Of a DNA stretch of 43,256 nt, positions 24,708 through 32,693 are shown in pieces; positions within the stretch are counted from its first letter, which is position 1; every line of letters starts with the position of its first letter. The stretch lies in NCBI RefSeq assembly GCF_903642205.1, contig NZ_CAHJWH010000007.1, forward strand, positions 1-43,256, written 5' to 3'. The stretch is from Caulobacter sp. S45. GTDB taxonomy: Bacteria > Pseudomonadota > Alphaproteobacteria > Caulobacterales > Caulobacteraceae. The translations under genes were made by a program, and so were the position numbers. The notes under the pieces were generated by a model. That model searched no databases, was not told where the DNA came from, and was given only the letters and a program-made list of their open reading frames with translations.

Positions 24708-25399
24708 TCGAGCTCCGGTGGCTGCAGCCCTCAGCCCCGGACGAGCCGCTCCTGATGGACCTGCTCGACGAAGCGGAACGGGCGCGGGCGCTGCGTTTCC
24801 AACATGAGGCCGACCGGATCGCCTACGCCGCCGCCCACGCGCTGCTCCGCGCCCTGCTGAGCGAGGTCGCCGGAGGGGCGCCTCGGAACTGGCGCTTCGT
24901 GCGCTCGCCGACGGGCAAGCCCCGCCTGGACGGCGCCGACGGAGGGCCGGACCTGAGGTTCAGCCTCAGCCACGCGCGCGGCATGGTCGCCTGCGCCGTC
25001 GCCCCGGGGATCGATCTTGGCGTCGATGTCGAGCCGCTCAGCCCCATGCCCGACGGGCTCGTCCTGGCGCGCGCTTCCTTCTCGGTCCGAGAGGCGGACG
25101 GGCTGCAGGCCCTGGCGGAGCCGGCTCGCAGCGACGCCTTCGTGCACCTCTGGACCCTGAAGGAAGCCGCCCACAAGGCGTCCGGCCAGGGGCTGCAGGA
25201 CCGGATGGAGCATCCCGAGTTCGAACCGGCCCGGCTCACCGGTCCTGATCCGAGCCCCCGTCCCCTCGAACCTTGCGGCTGGCTGTTCCGGCAGTTTCGG
25301 CCGCAAGGCCGGTTCGCGCTGGCGTTGGCGTATGCCGATGACGCCCGATCAGGGCCGGTGCGCTGCCGGCCCGGAGCCATCCGGGGGGTCCGCACCTAG
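24704..25399 (+). CDS. 4'-phosphopantetheinyl transferase
   Basis: This ~231-residue protein is an Sfp-type PPTase with duplicated halves. Seen are the Mg-binding IDLGVDVEPL, the preceding RFSLSHARGMVACAV, and the LWTLKEAAHKASGQGL (WxxKEaxxK) motif. It transfers phosphopantetheine from CoA to carrier proteins. I start at the GTG at 24704, whose last bases overlap the GH1-like stop (GTGA), indicating translational coupling. AcpR at 6994 is a likely substrate, since the PPTase closes the sphingolipid locus and Sfp-type enzymes usually serve specialised carriers (inference). Its 3' end overlaps the convergent ROK kinase gene by 51 bases. Confidence 0.88.
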   Translation: MIELRWLQPSAPDEPLLMDLLDEAERARALRFQHEADRIAYAAAHALLRALLSEVAGGAPRNWRFVRSPTGKPRLDGADGGPDLRFSLSHARGMVACAVAPGIDLGVDVEPLSPMPDGLVLARASFSVREADGLQALAEPARSDAFVHLWTLKEAAHKASGQGLQDRMEHPEFEPARLTGPDPSPRPLEPCGWLFRQFRPQGRFALALAYADDARSGPVRCRPGAIRGVRT

Positions 25400-26278
25400 C
25401 CTGCGGGCCATCCACAGCGCGCCCTCCAGGCCTGCATGCTCCAGCTGCGGAGCGGCCAGGTAGCCGTCCGCTGCGACCGCGGACTGCGGCCCGTAGACCT
25501 GGATGCGTCGGCGCAGGCCCTCGTGCACGCTGGCGCGAAGGCCCGGCGTGTCCATCACCCCGCCGCCCAGGATCAGCCTCTGCGGAGACCAGGCCAGGAC
25601 GATGGTCTCGCACAGCTGGGCCAGGTAGTCCGACACGAGCGCGAACACGTCCGCCCGAGCCTGCAGCCCCACCCCCTCGCCCAGCCGGCGCCGGATCGCG
25701 GGTCCCGCGCTCAGGCCTTCGGCGCAGTCGGCATGGTAGGGACAGGCGCTGGGCAGGCCGTCGCCGTCGCGGCGCTGCAGGCGGACATGGCCCATCTCCG
25801 GGTGCATGGCGCCGCGCAGCGTGCGGCCGCCGATCGCCAGGCCCGCCCCGATGCCGGTGCCGATGGTGACGTAGGCCACCGTCTGAAAGCCGCGGCCGGC
25901 CCCCATCTGCTGCTCAGCCAGGGCCGCAGCGTTCACGTCGGTGTCCAGCACGATCGGCGCGTCCAGCCTGCGGGCCAGGGCGCCGTGCAGGTCGAACCCG
26001 CTCCAGTGCGGCTTTGGCGTGGCGAGCATCCTGCCGTAGTCGGCGGCCCGGGCGTCCAGGGCGATGGGGCCGAAGCTGGCGACGCCCACGCCCGCCAGTC
26101 GCCGGCTCGCGGTCAGCGCGGAGGCCACGCAGGACGCGATGGCCTCCACGGCCGCCAGCGGTCCCTCGGTCGCGAACCGCGCCTGCGCCAGCGTAACGCC
26201 TGCGCGGTCCACCACCTTGCACAGAATCTTGGTGCCGCCGGTCTCCACGCCGGCGAAGATGGGCTCAAGGGTCAGCAC
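25349..26278 (-). CDS. ROK family sugar kinase (fructokinase-like)
   Basis: This ~309-residue cytosolic kinase has the N-terminal phosphate loop FAGVETGGTKILCKV, the catalytic-Asp region VLDTDVNAAALAE, the ROK block HPEMGHVRLQR, and the zinc-binding CPYHADCAEGLSAGPAI, which is the fructokinase-like variant (CPxHxxCxEG). It would phosphorylate fructose or a related hexose. The GTG at 26278 is preferred, because it gives the family's usual short lead; the frame remains open to 26371. Its 3' end overlaps the PPTase gene. Whether it supplies sugar phosphates to the neighbouring glycosyltransferases is not shown. Confidence 0.88.
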   Translation of the reverse strand: MLTLEPIFAGVETGGTKILCKVVDRAGVTLAQARFATEGPLAAVEAIASCVASALTASRRLAGVGVASFGPIALDARAADYGRMLATPKPHWSGFDLHGALARRLDAPIVLDTDVNAAALAEQQMGAGRGFQTVAYVTIGTGIGAGLAIGGRTLRGAMHPEMGHVRLQRRDGDGLPSACPYHADCAEGLSAGPAIRRRLGEGVGLQARADVFALVSDYLAQLCETIVLAWSPQRLILGGGVMDTPGLRASVHEGLRRRIQVYGPQSAVAADGYLAAPQLEHAGLEGALWMARRLGADPPDGSGPAAHRP

Positions 26279-26499
26279 TCGGCCTCCGCCGGGCAGCGTC
26301 GCCTCAGGCCTATCAGGCCTTCTGGCGGGCCTCGCCGCGCTTCCACGCCGCAGGCGGCCCGAGTCTCGCAATTAAGGGGAAGTCTGCTAACAAGCCGCCC
26401 CGGATCGCGCCGATCTGGCGCCCGCGGCCGGGCGGGACCATCTAGGCGCGGCGCAGGACCCACCTGCGGCCACATTGCGGCGATGAGCAGAGACGTCAC

Positions 26500-26889
26500 A
26501 TGCGTTGGTTGATGCGGTCGAAGATCCACAACGCCACCATCACGGAAGCGAACCTCGCCTACATCGGCTCCATCACCATCGACGAGGACCTGATCGACCA
26601 GGTCGGCCTGTGGCCGGGCGAGCGGGTGCTGGTGGTGTCCAACACCTCCGGCGCACGGCTGGAGACCTATGTCATCGCAGGTCCGCGGGGCTCCGGCGCC
26701 ATGTGCATGAACGGCGCGGCCGCGCACCTGATCGGCGAGGGCGAGCAGGTCATCATCATGGGCTTCGAGCTCACCGACAAGCCGATCCAGCCGCTCGCCG
26801 CCCTGGTCGACGGCCGGAACCGCTTCGTCCGCTTCCTCACCGAACGCCCCTCCACCGTACTGGAGCCGTTCGAGGCGGAGGTCGTCTAA
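26500..26889 (+). CDS. panD: Aspartate 1-decarboxylase
   Basis: This 129-residue proenzyme makes beta-alanine from aspartate for pantothenate synthesis. The family core is clear: KIHNATITEANLAYIGSITI holds the Gly23-Ser24 self-cleavage site that yields the pyruvoyl group, followed by RVLVVSNTSGARLETYVI and the acidic tail. The length is normal. An internal ATG (MRSK) five codons in is an alternative start. It faces panC and panB, which are on the other strand, so the three pantothenate genes are convergent, not an operon. Confidence 0.96.
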   Translation: MRWLMRSKIHNATITEANLAYIGSITIDEDLIDQVGLWPGERVLVVSNTSGARLETYVIAGPRGSGAMCMNGAAAHLIGEGEQVIIMGFELTDKPIQPLAALVDGRNRFVRFLTERPSTVLEPFEAEVV

Positions 26890-26907
26890 GCGCACTGCTC
26901 GCCGTCG

Positions 26908-26931
26908 CCTCATCCTGAAGTCGACGCGAGG
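26908..26931. repeat. Degenerate partial copy of the intergenic palindrome
   Basis: CCTCATCCTGA at 26908-26918 matches the left arm of the 255-283 repeat, then diverges while keeping TCGACGCGAGG. It lies in the panD-panC convergent gap. Confidence 0.35.
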
Positions 26932-27030
26932 TGTAGGTTCGTTCCATACCGGCGGCTGTGGTGAGTGACCGGCAAGATCACGTCTTCCTCTTCCTCCTTG
27001 CCCGCACGTGTCGCGGGTTAGGAGCAAAGA

Positions 27031-27900
27031 TCACCAGAGGTCAGGCTCGCCAGCCATCGGCTCATGCGAGCATCTCAGCACGACGTTGTCGATCAGGCGC
27101 GTGCGTCCCAGCCTCGCGGCGAGCGACATCAGCGCCGTCGAGCCCACCGTCCCCAGCTCCTGCAGGGTGTCCGGGTCGGCGACGCTGACATACTCGACCC
27201 GGAAACCCGGCTGGTCGGCGATGAGGTCGCGCACCACCTCTCTCAGCGCCTGCGCATCGCGCTCGCCGCCCTCGAACAGCCCCTTCGCCCGGGACAGCGC
27301 GCGAAACAGCGTCGGCGCGACCGCACGCTCGGCCGCGTCGAGGTAGACGTTGCGGCTGGAGAGCGCCAGGCCGTCCGCCTCCCGCACCGTGTCGGCGACC
27401 ACCACCTGCACCGGCATGTCCAGGTCCGACACCATCCGCCGGATGACCACCGCCTGCTGCGCGTCCTTCTGGCCGAAATAGGCGCGCGAAGGTTGGACGA
27501 TGTTGAACAGCTTGGCCACCACTGTGGCGACGCCGGCGAAGTGGCCCGGCCGCGCCGCACCTTCCAGCGGCGAGGTGACGCCCTCCACCTCGATGCGGCA
27601 GGAGAAGCCCCTTGGATAGATTTCCGCGGCGCTGGGGTTGAACACCAGCTCCGCGCCCTCGCCGTCCAGCAGCGCCAGGTCGCGCGCGAGGTCGCGAGGA
27701 TAGCGGGCGAGATCCTCGTTGGGCCCGAACTGGGTGGGATTGACGAAGATGCTGACCGCCACCGCCCCGCACTCCGCCCTCGCGCGCCGCACCAGGCTCA
27801 GATGGCCCTCGTGCAGGAAGCCCATCGTGGGGACCAGGCCCAGCGTCCCCAACCCGCCCCGCGCGGCGCGCACCTCCGCGATCGTCCCAAGCACCTGCAT
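27031..27900 (-). CDS. panC: Pantoate--beta-alanine ligase (pantothenate synthetase)
   Basis: This 289-residue enzyme joins pantoate and beta-alanine with ATP. The adenylation signature LVPTMGFLHEGHLSLVRRAR has the HxGH motif; FVNPTQFGPNEDLARYPRDL and ALSSRNVYL are also family blocks. It starts at the ATG at 27900, two bases after the panB stop, so panB-panC form a tight leftward operon. The ~140-base gap to panD holds a small stem (27001-27017, CCCGC/GCGGG) of uncertain meaning. Confidence 0.96.
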   Translation of the reverse strand: MQVLGTIAEVRAARGGLGTLGLVPTMGFLHEGHLSLVRRARAECGAVAVSIFVNPTQFGPNEDLARYPRDLARDLALLDGEGAELVFNPSAAEIYPRGFSCRIEVEGVTSPLEGAARPGHFAGVATVVAKLFNIVQPSRAYFGQKDAQQAVVIRRMVSDLDMPVQVVVADTVREADGLALSSRNVYLDAAERAVAPTLFRALSRAKGLFEGGERDAQALREVVRDLIADQPGFRVEYVSVADPDTLQELGTVGSTALMSLAARLGRTRLIDNVVLRCSHEPMAGEPDLW

Positions 27901-27902
27901 GG

Positions 27903-28736
27903 TCAGTCGAGGCCGGCCAGGGCCTGGGCGAGTTCGGCCTCGTCCATGGTCGAGCTCTGCGCCGCAGTGGGGAAGGCGCCGCTCTTCACCTCCTCCACAT
28001 AGGCGCTCAACACCGAGCCGATGGCCGTGCCGATGTCGGCGTAGCGCTTTGCGTGGCGCGGCGACTTGCCGTCGAGCAGGCCCAGCAGGTCGTGCCAGAC
28101 CTGCACCTGGCCGTCGCAGCCCGCGCCCGCGCCGATGCCGATGGTGGGGATGCGCAGCCGCTCAGACACCGCCCGGGCGAGCTGGGCGGGCACCAGCTCC
28201 AGCACGATGGCGAAGGCGCCGGCCGCCTGCAGGCTCAGCGCGTCCTCCAGCAGGCGGCGGGCCTCGGACGCCGCCTTGCCCTGCACGCGCAGGCCGAGCT
28301 GGTGCTGCGACTGCGGGGTGAAGCCGAGATGACCCATCACCGGCACGCCGAGCTCGGTCAGCCGGCGCACGCCGGCGACAACCGGCGCACCGCCCTCCAG
28401 CTTCACCGCGTGCACCCCGGCCTCCTGCATCAGCCGGCGGGCGGAGGCCACCGCGTCCGCCTCGCTGGCATAGGTCAGGAACGGCAGGTCGCCGACGACC
28501 AGCGCGGCCTCGGCGCCGCGCATCACGGCGGCCGAGTGACGGACCATGTCGTCCAGCGTCACCGGCAAGGTCGTCGAATGGCCGTGCATGACCATGCCGA
28601 GCGAGTCGCCCACCAGCAGCAGCGGCACGCCCGCCCGGTCCGCGATCCGGGCGGAGGCGTAGTCGTAGGCCGTCACCATGGCGATACGCTCGCCCTGGTC
28701 CTTCATCCGCTGCACGTCGCGAAGAGTGACTGGCAT
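27903..28736 (-). CDS. panB: 3-methyl-2-oxobutanoate hydroxymethyltransferase
   Basis: This 277-residue enzyme makes ketopantoate from ketoisovalerate and methylene-THF, the first step of the pantoate branch. [33 protein letters not shown], the VKLEGG region and [17 protein letters not shown] are characteristic. I start at the ATG at 28736 ([12 protein letters not shown]); a longer frame to 28838 has no family similarity. It leads panB-panC, with a ~275-base upstream gap that must hold the promoter. Confidence 0.95.
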   Translation of the reverse strand: MPVTLRDVQRMKDQGERIAMVTAYDYASARIADRAGVPLLLVGDSLGMVMHGHSTTLPVTLDDMVRHSAAVMRGAEAALVVGDLPFLTYASEADAVASARRLMQEAGVHAVKLEGGAPVVAGVRRLTELGVPVMGHLGFTPQSQHQLGLRVQGKAASEARRLLEDALSLQAAGAFAIVLELVPAQLARAVSERLRIPTIGIGAGAGCDGQVQVWHDLLGLLDGKSPRHAKRYADIGTAIGSVLSAYVEEVKSGAFPTAAQSSTMDEAELAQALAGLD

Positions 28737-29011
28737 GGCGGTCCCGAACTTGCCCCGAGGCGAGAGCGGGCCTTTTAGGCCGGCGACGTCGAAGTCGGAA
28801 GCTCGCAGCCGATGAACACGGGCCGGGTGCGCCCACATCGGAAAAAGCTGGGATGAAGGTGCGCAATTTGTGGCTCACATCCGGTCTCGTCCTGAACCTT
28901 TTCCCGGATGAAACCGGGCCGTCGGTGGCGGACGGCTCGTTCTAAAGCGGGTTCAGAGTGAGGCGAATACAGACGTTTACGCCAAGACTCATCCCGCCGT
29001 AGAAGGGGGCG
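28737..29011. other. Divergent intergenic gap panB / SDR
   Basis: This 275-base gap has no supported gene. It is relatively AT-rich from 28860 and contains a small stem CCCGG-ATGAAA-CCGGG (28903-28918). No T-tract follows the stem on either strand, so it is not a clear terminator. Promoters of panB and the SDR gene are expected here. Confidence 0.4.
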
Positions 29012-29782
29012 GTGACGATCGCCCATCCGTTCAGCCTCGCCGGCCAAGTCGCCCTGGTCACCGGCGCCGCCCGCGGCCTGGGCTTCGAGGTCGCCAAGGC
29101 GATGGCCGCAGCCGGCGCCCAGGTGATCCTGAACGGCCGCGGCCTGGAGACGCTGCAGCCGGCCGTCGCGGCCATCCGAGACACAGGCGGCGATGCCCAG
29201 GCCAGCGTCTTCGACATCGCCGACACCGATGCAGCGGCCCATGCCGTGGCCGAGATCGTCGCGCGCCAAGGCCGGCTCGACATCCTCGTGAACAATGTCG
29301 GCCAGCGGGACCGGCGGGAGCTGTTCGCCTTCTCGCTGCCCGAGGTGCGTGCCCTGCTCGAGGTGGACCTGGTCGCGCCCTTCCATCTCAGCCGGCTGGC
29401 GGCCAAGTCGATGATCAACCGCAGGTGCGGCCGCATCCTCAACGTCACCTCCATTGCCGGTCCGATCGCCCGGTCGGGCGATGCGCCCTACACCACCGCC
29501 AAGGGCGGGCTGGAGGCGCTGACGCGCGCGCTGGCGGCCGACCTCGGCGTGCATGGCATCACCGTGAACGCGCTTGCGCCCGGCTACTTCGCCACCGACG
29601 CCAACGCGCAGATGGTCGCGGACGAGGGCGTGCGGCGCTGGCTGGAGCAGCGCACCTCGCTGCAGCGCTGGGGAGAGCCGCACGAGTTCGCCGGCGCCGC
29701 CGTCTTCCTCGCCTCCCCCGCCGCGGCCTACATCACCGGCCAGGTGCTGGCGGTGGACGGCGGATACCTAGCCCACTTCTGA
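29012..29782 (+). CDS. SDR family oxidoreductase (gluconate 5-dehydrogenase-like)
   Basis: This is a 256-residue classical SDR with cofactor motif VTGAARGLGFEVAK, NNVG near the middle, a catalytic serine in NVTSIAG, YTTAKGG (YxxxK) and the VNALAPGYFATD stretch typical of the gluconate 5-dehydrogenase/3-oxoacyl-reductase group. NADPH is the probable cofactor. The substrate is undetermined. The GTG at 29012 follows a G-rich RBS-like AAGGGGG. Its end overlaps the convergent thioesterase by 15 bases. Confidence 0.9.
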   Translation: MTIAHPFSLAGQVALVTGAARGLGFEVAKAMAAAGAQVILNGRGLETLQPAVAAIRDTGGDAQASVFDIADTDAAAHAVAEIVARQGRLDILVNNVGQRDRRELFAFSLPEVRALLEVDLVAPFHLSRLAAKSMINRRCGRILNVTSIAGPIARSGDAPYTTAKGGLEALTRALAADLGVHGITVNALAPGYFATDANAQMVADEGVRRWLEQRTSLQRWGEPHEFAGAAVFLASPAAAYITGQVLAVDGGYLAHF

Positions 29783-30244
29783 CGCCTGCGGCCCTCGCCG
29801 CTTCACCGCCTTGATGACGCCGGAGAAGCTCAGCATCGGCCGCCCGTCCGCGGTCAGCAGACCCCGCACGAAGGTCAGGCTCTGGCCCGCCCGAGTCACC
29901 TCGCCCCTCGCCTCGATCCACTCCCCCGCATGGCCCGGGCCCAGGAAGTCCCCGCTGAGGTTCACCGTCACGCCCTGTGAGCCGCCCCGAGCCCGCTGGC
30001 TGAGCGAGAACAGGGCGAAATCGGCGAAGGTCATCATGCAGCCGCCGTGCATGGCGCCGAAGCTGTTCATGTGCCGCGCCTCCGCCCGGAAGGCGCAGCG
30101 GGGCTCGCCGTCGATCACGCGGGAGTAGAACGGTCCGGTCAGGACCTCGAAGGGATCGACGCCGCCCCAGGTCCACCAGCCGGTGAACTCACCCTCGGTG
30201 ATCTTGCGAGGGCCCCGCCGCTCGTCGTCGCCGCCGCCATCCAT
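29768..30244 (-). CDS. PaaI family hotdog thioesterase
   Basis: This 158-residue protein has a hotdog-fold thioesterase core with NSFGAMHGGCMMTFADFALF, whose HGG and following helix acidic residue match the PaaI/acyl-CoA thioesterase group, and later FVRGLLTADGRPMLSFSG. It would cleave an acyl- or aryl-CoA in the cytosol. It ends inside the SDR gene on the other strand and starts ~33 bases after the spermidine-synthase-like gene in the same direction. Confidence 0.87.
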   Translation of the reverse strand: MDGGGDDERRGPRKITEGEFTGWWTWGGVDPFEVLTGPFYSRVIDGEPRCAFRAEARHMNSFGAMHGGCMMTFADFALFSLSQRARGGSQGVTVNLSGDFLGPGHAGEWIEARGEVTRAGQSLTFVRGLLTADGRPMLSFSGVIKAVKRRGPQASEVG

Positions 30245-30277
30245 AGCCTTGCCCCTGAGGTCGCCTCGCCTGCCGGC

Positions 30278-30982
30278 TTATCCCCTTGCCTCAGGCTCGG
30301 CCAGACGCCGCCTGGCCTCGGCGATCCAAACCACATGGCGCGGACCTCCGCGACGCCCATAGGCCGCCACCCTGGACTCCGTCACCGCGTAGCCCGCCTG
30401 CCGGAGCCGGCGGCCGAACGCTTCATCCGGCGCGGCGGACCACACCCCCAGCACTCCGACCTGGCGCAGCGCCCGCGCGGCTGCGGCGAGGCCGGCCGGC
30501 GCATACAGCCTGTCGTTCGCCCGGTGCACCAGAGCGCCGGGACCGTTGTCCACATCGAGCAGGATGGCGTCGTAGTCGTCCTGGGCCGAGCCGATCATCG
30601 TGGCCACGTCCGCCTCCACGACCTCCACGCGGGGGTCGGCCAGGCTGTCGCCGAACACGCCCGCCAGGGGTCCTCGCGCCCAGGCCGTCACGCGGGGGAG
30701 GAGCTCTGCCACGACAATGCGGGCGTCCTGGCCAAGCCCGGCCTGGGCCGCTTTCAGGGTGAAGCCCATGCCCAGGCCGCCGATGAGCACCCGCGCCGCC
30801 GTCCGGGTCCGGATGCGCTCGCAGGCCAGGCTGGCCAGAGCGGCTTCCGAACCGCCGAGCCGGCTGTTCATCAGCTCGTTGGCGCCCAGCATGATCGAGA
30901 ATTCGGCGCCCCGCTGCATCAGCCTGAGCTCCCCGCCGCCATCAGGGGTCGGGGCGCAATCGCGCTGCACCCAGGGGATCAC
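30278..30982 (-). CDS. Spermidine-synthase-like methyltransferase-fold protein
   Basis: This 234-residue protein has the spermidine-synthase-like Rossmann core: RVLIGGLGMGFTLKAAQ for the nucleotide loop, VEVVEADVATMI, and YDAILLDVDNGPGALVH, where a true aminopropyltransferase would have an acidic catalytic region. It is shorter than SpeE and lacks the N-terminal polyamine-binding domain, so catalysis of polyamine synthesis is doubtful. Many bacterial proteins of this kind are of unknown function. It is followed by the thioesterase and preceded by a small membrane protein. Confidence 0.78.
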   Translation of the reverse strand: MIPWVQRDCAPTPDGGGELRLMQRGAEFSIMLGANELMNSRLGGSEAALASLACERIRTRTAARVLIGGLGMGFTLKAAQAGLGQDARIVVAELLPRVTAWARGPLAGVFGDSLADPRVEVVEADVATMIGSAQDDYDAILLDVDNGPGALVHRANDRLYAPAGLAAAARALRQVGVLGVWSAAPDEAFGRRLRQAGYAVTESRVAAYGRRGGPRHVVWIAEARRRLAEPEARG

Positions 30983-31025
30983 CGCCGATCCGCCGCCATT
31001 GCGCGCCCGATCGCCGGGCCGCGGG

Positions 31026-31292
31026 TCACCCTACGTAATGGGGATCCAGGGTGCGCAGATGGGCCGCCTGGCCTTCGATGAGGCGCTCCTGGGCGGCGAG
31101 AAGGTGGTCCCGGCCGGCCAGAGACCGCTCCAGCTCGGCAATGTATGCGCGATGGTCGGAAGCGACCGCTTTGAGCGAGGCGATGTAGCCGGACAGGCGA
31201 GTCTCGTCGCGGCGCACTGACCGGGCCTTGCCAGACGCGGCGCAGAAGGCGCAGACGCCGACGAGGCAGAACAAAACGGCGATGAGCAGCAT
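31026..31292 (-). CDS. Small membrane-anchored coiled-coil protein
   Basis: This 88-residue protein starts at the ATG at 31292 after AGGGGACG and opens with a membrane helix (MLLIAVLFCLVGVCAFCA). It then has a charged, helical segment with heptad-like spacing (RDETRLSGYIASLKAV, then LERSLAGRDHLLAAQERLIE), probably a short coiled coil. I do not recognise a family. It lies on the same strand as the spermidine-synthase-like gene, 43 bases upstream of it. A longer upstream frame to 31448 would be poorly supported. Confidence 0.6.
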   Translation of the reverse strand: MLLIAVLFCLVGVCAFCAASGKARSVRRDETRLSGYIASLKAVASDHRAYIAELERSLAGRDHLLAAQERLIEGQAAHLRTLDPHYVG

Positions 31293-31504
31293 GGGACGTC
31301 CCCTGTCGGAGCAAGAAGGCGGCGTGGCCCTACTGGTTCCATGGTCCGCATCGTCCGCCGTTCGCGCAAGCTCCCGTGGCGCATCCGAGCTTTGATCGGG
31401 CGAGCGGCGGCGAGGCGGTATAGGAGGGACGTGGTCGCTGAAATGCACGGCCAGCGGTCACTCGTCTACGCCAGAGCCGCTCTGAACCCCAAGGAGGAAC
31501 GCCC

Positions 31505-32638
31505 ATGAACGACGATCAATCCCGGCTGGAGCTGCGCTCCCTGATCAAGTCGGATGGCGAGCTGGAGCTGTCGTTTGCACGGGTTGCCCGGCCTGAACCG
31601 GGTCCGAGCGAGGTCCTGGTGCAGATGCAGGCGGCCCCGATCAATCCGTCGGACCTCGGCCTGCTGGTGGGGGCTGCGGACTTGGGCTCTGCAACGACCA
31701 GAGGCGAAGGCGCGGAGGCTGTGGTCACGGCCGCGGTACCCGCGCCGCTGATGCGCAGCATGGCCGGCCGGCTGGACCAGTCCATGCCGGTCGGCAACGA
31801 GGGCGCGGGGCGCGTCGTGGCGGCCGGGTCTTCGCCGGAGGCCCAGGCCCTGCTAGGCCGGACCGTCGCCATCGCCGGCGGCTCCACCTACGCCCAGTAC
31901 CGCAAGCTCAGGGCCGCCGACTGCCTGCCGCTGCCGGAGGGGGCGAGCGCGCAGGACGGCGCCTCCAGCTTCGTCAACCCGCTGACCGCGCTCGGCATGG
32001 TCGAGACCATGCGCGCGGAGGGCCACAGCGCCCTGGTGCACACCGCAGCCGCCTCCAACCTCGGCCAGATGCTGAACCGCATCTGCCTGGCCGACGGCGT
32101 GACGCTGGTGAACATCGTGCGTAGCGGCGAACAGGCCGTCCTGCTGCGCGAAGCCGGCGCCGTCCACGTCTGCGACACCAGCAGCGCGGACTTCATGTCC
32201 GGCCTGGTTGAGGCGCTCAAGGCCACGGGCGCGACCCTGGCCTTCGACGCCATCGGCGGCGGCAGGCTGGCTGGCCAGATCCTGTCAGGCATGGAGCAGG
32301 CGGCCGCCTCGACGGGCCCTTACAGCCGCTACGGCTCCACGGTGCACAAGCAGGTCTACATCTACGGCGCCCTGGATACCCGCCCGACCGAGCTGGTCCG
32401 CAGCTTCGGCTTCGCCTGGAGCGTGGGCGGCTGGTTGCTGACTCCGTTCCTGCAGAAGGCCGGCGCGGCCAAGGTGGCAGAGCTGCGCGGGCGGGTCGCC
32501 ACGGAGCTGAAGACCACCTTCGCCAGCCGCTACAGCAAGGTGATCTCGCTCACCGACATGCTGAAGCTCGACAACCTCCACGCCTACAATCGCCGCGCCA
32601 CGGGGGAAAAGTACCTGGTCGATCCGAGCCTCGGCTGA
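31505..32638 (+). CDS. MDR superfamily zinc-binding-dehydrogenase-type oxidoreductase
   Basis: This 377-residue protein has the medium-chain dehydrogenase/reductase fold. It has a GroES-like domain with PINPSDLGLLVG and VGNEGAGRVVAAG, then a Rossmann domain with VHTAAASNLGQM and VNIVRSGEQAVLLREAGAVH. Catalytic zinc ligands are not evident, so it is more like the quinone-oxidoreductase branch. A strong RBS (CAAGGAGG) precedes the ATG at 31505. The substrate is undetermined. Confidence 0.87.
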   Translation: MNDDQSRLELRSLIKSDGELELSFARVARPEPGPSEVLVQMQAAPINPSDLGLLVGAADLGSATTRGEGAEAVVTAAVPAPLMRSMAGRLDQSMPVGNEGAGRVVAAGSSPEAQALLGRTVAIAGGSTYAQYRKLRAADCLPLPEGASAQDGASSFVNPLTALGMVETMRAEGHSALVHTAAASNLGQMLNRICLADGVTLVNIVRSGEQAVLLREAGAVHVCDTSSADFMSGLVEALKATGATLAFDAIGGGRLAGQILSGMEQAAASTGPYSRYGSTVHKQVYIYGALDTRPTELVRSFGFAWSVGGWLLTPFLQKAGAAKVAELRGRVATELKTTFASRYSKVISLTDMLKLDNLHAYNRRATGEKYLVDPSLG

Positions 32639-32693
32639 CCGGGAGGAGCGAGGCGCACTGGACCCGGTGCGCGCCCTCTGCTTGGAAGGACGG

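Noticed and set aside
5775-25399. Ceramide kinase (CpgB-type) or other Cpg proteins in the locus
   Set aside because: I looked for a diacylglycerol-kinase-like gene and did not find one; only a cytidylyltransferase resembling CpgD is present.
28903-28918. Intrinsic terminator or small RNA between panB and the SDR gene
   Set aside because: The 5-bp stem has no T-tract on either strand, and nothing else supports an RNA gene.
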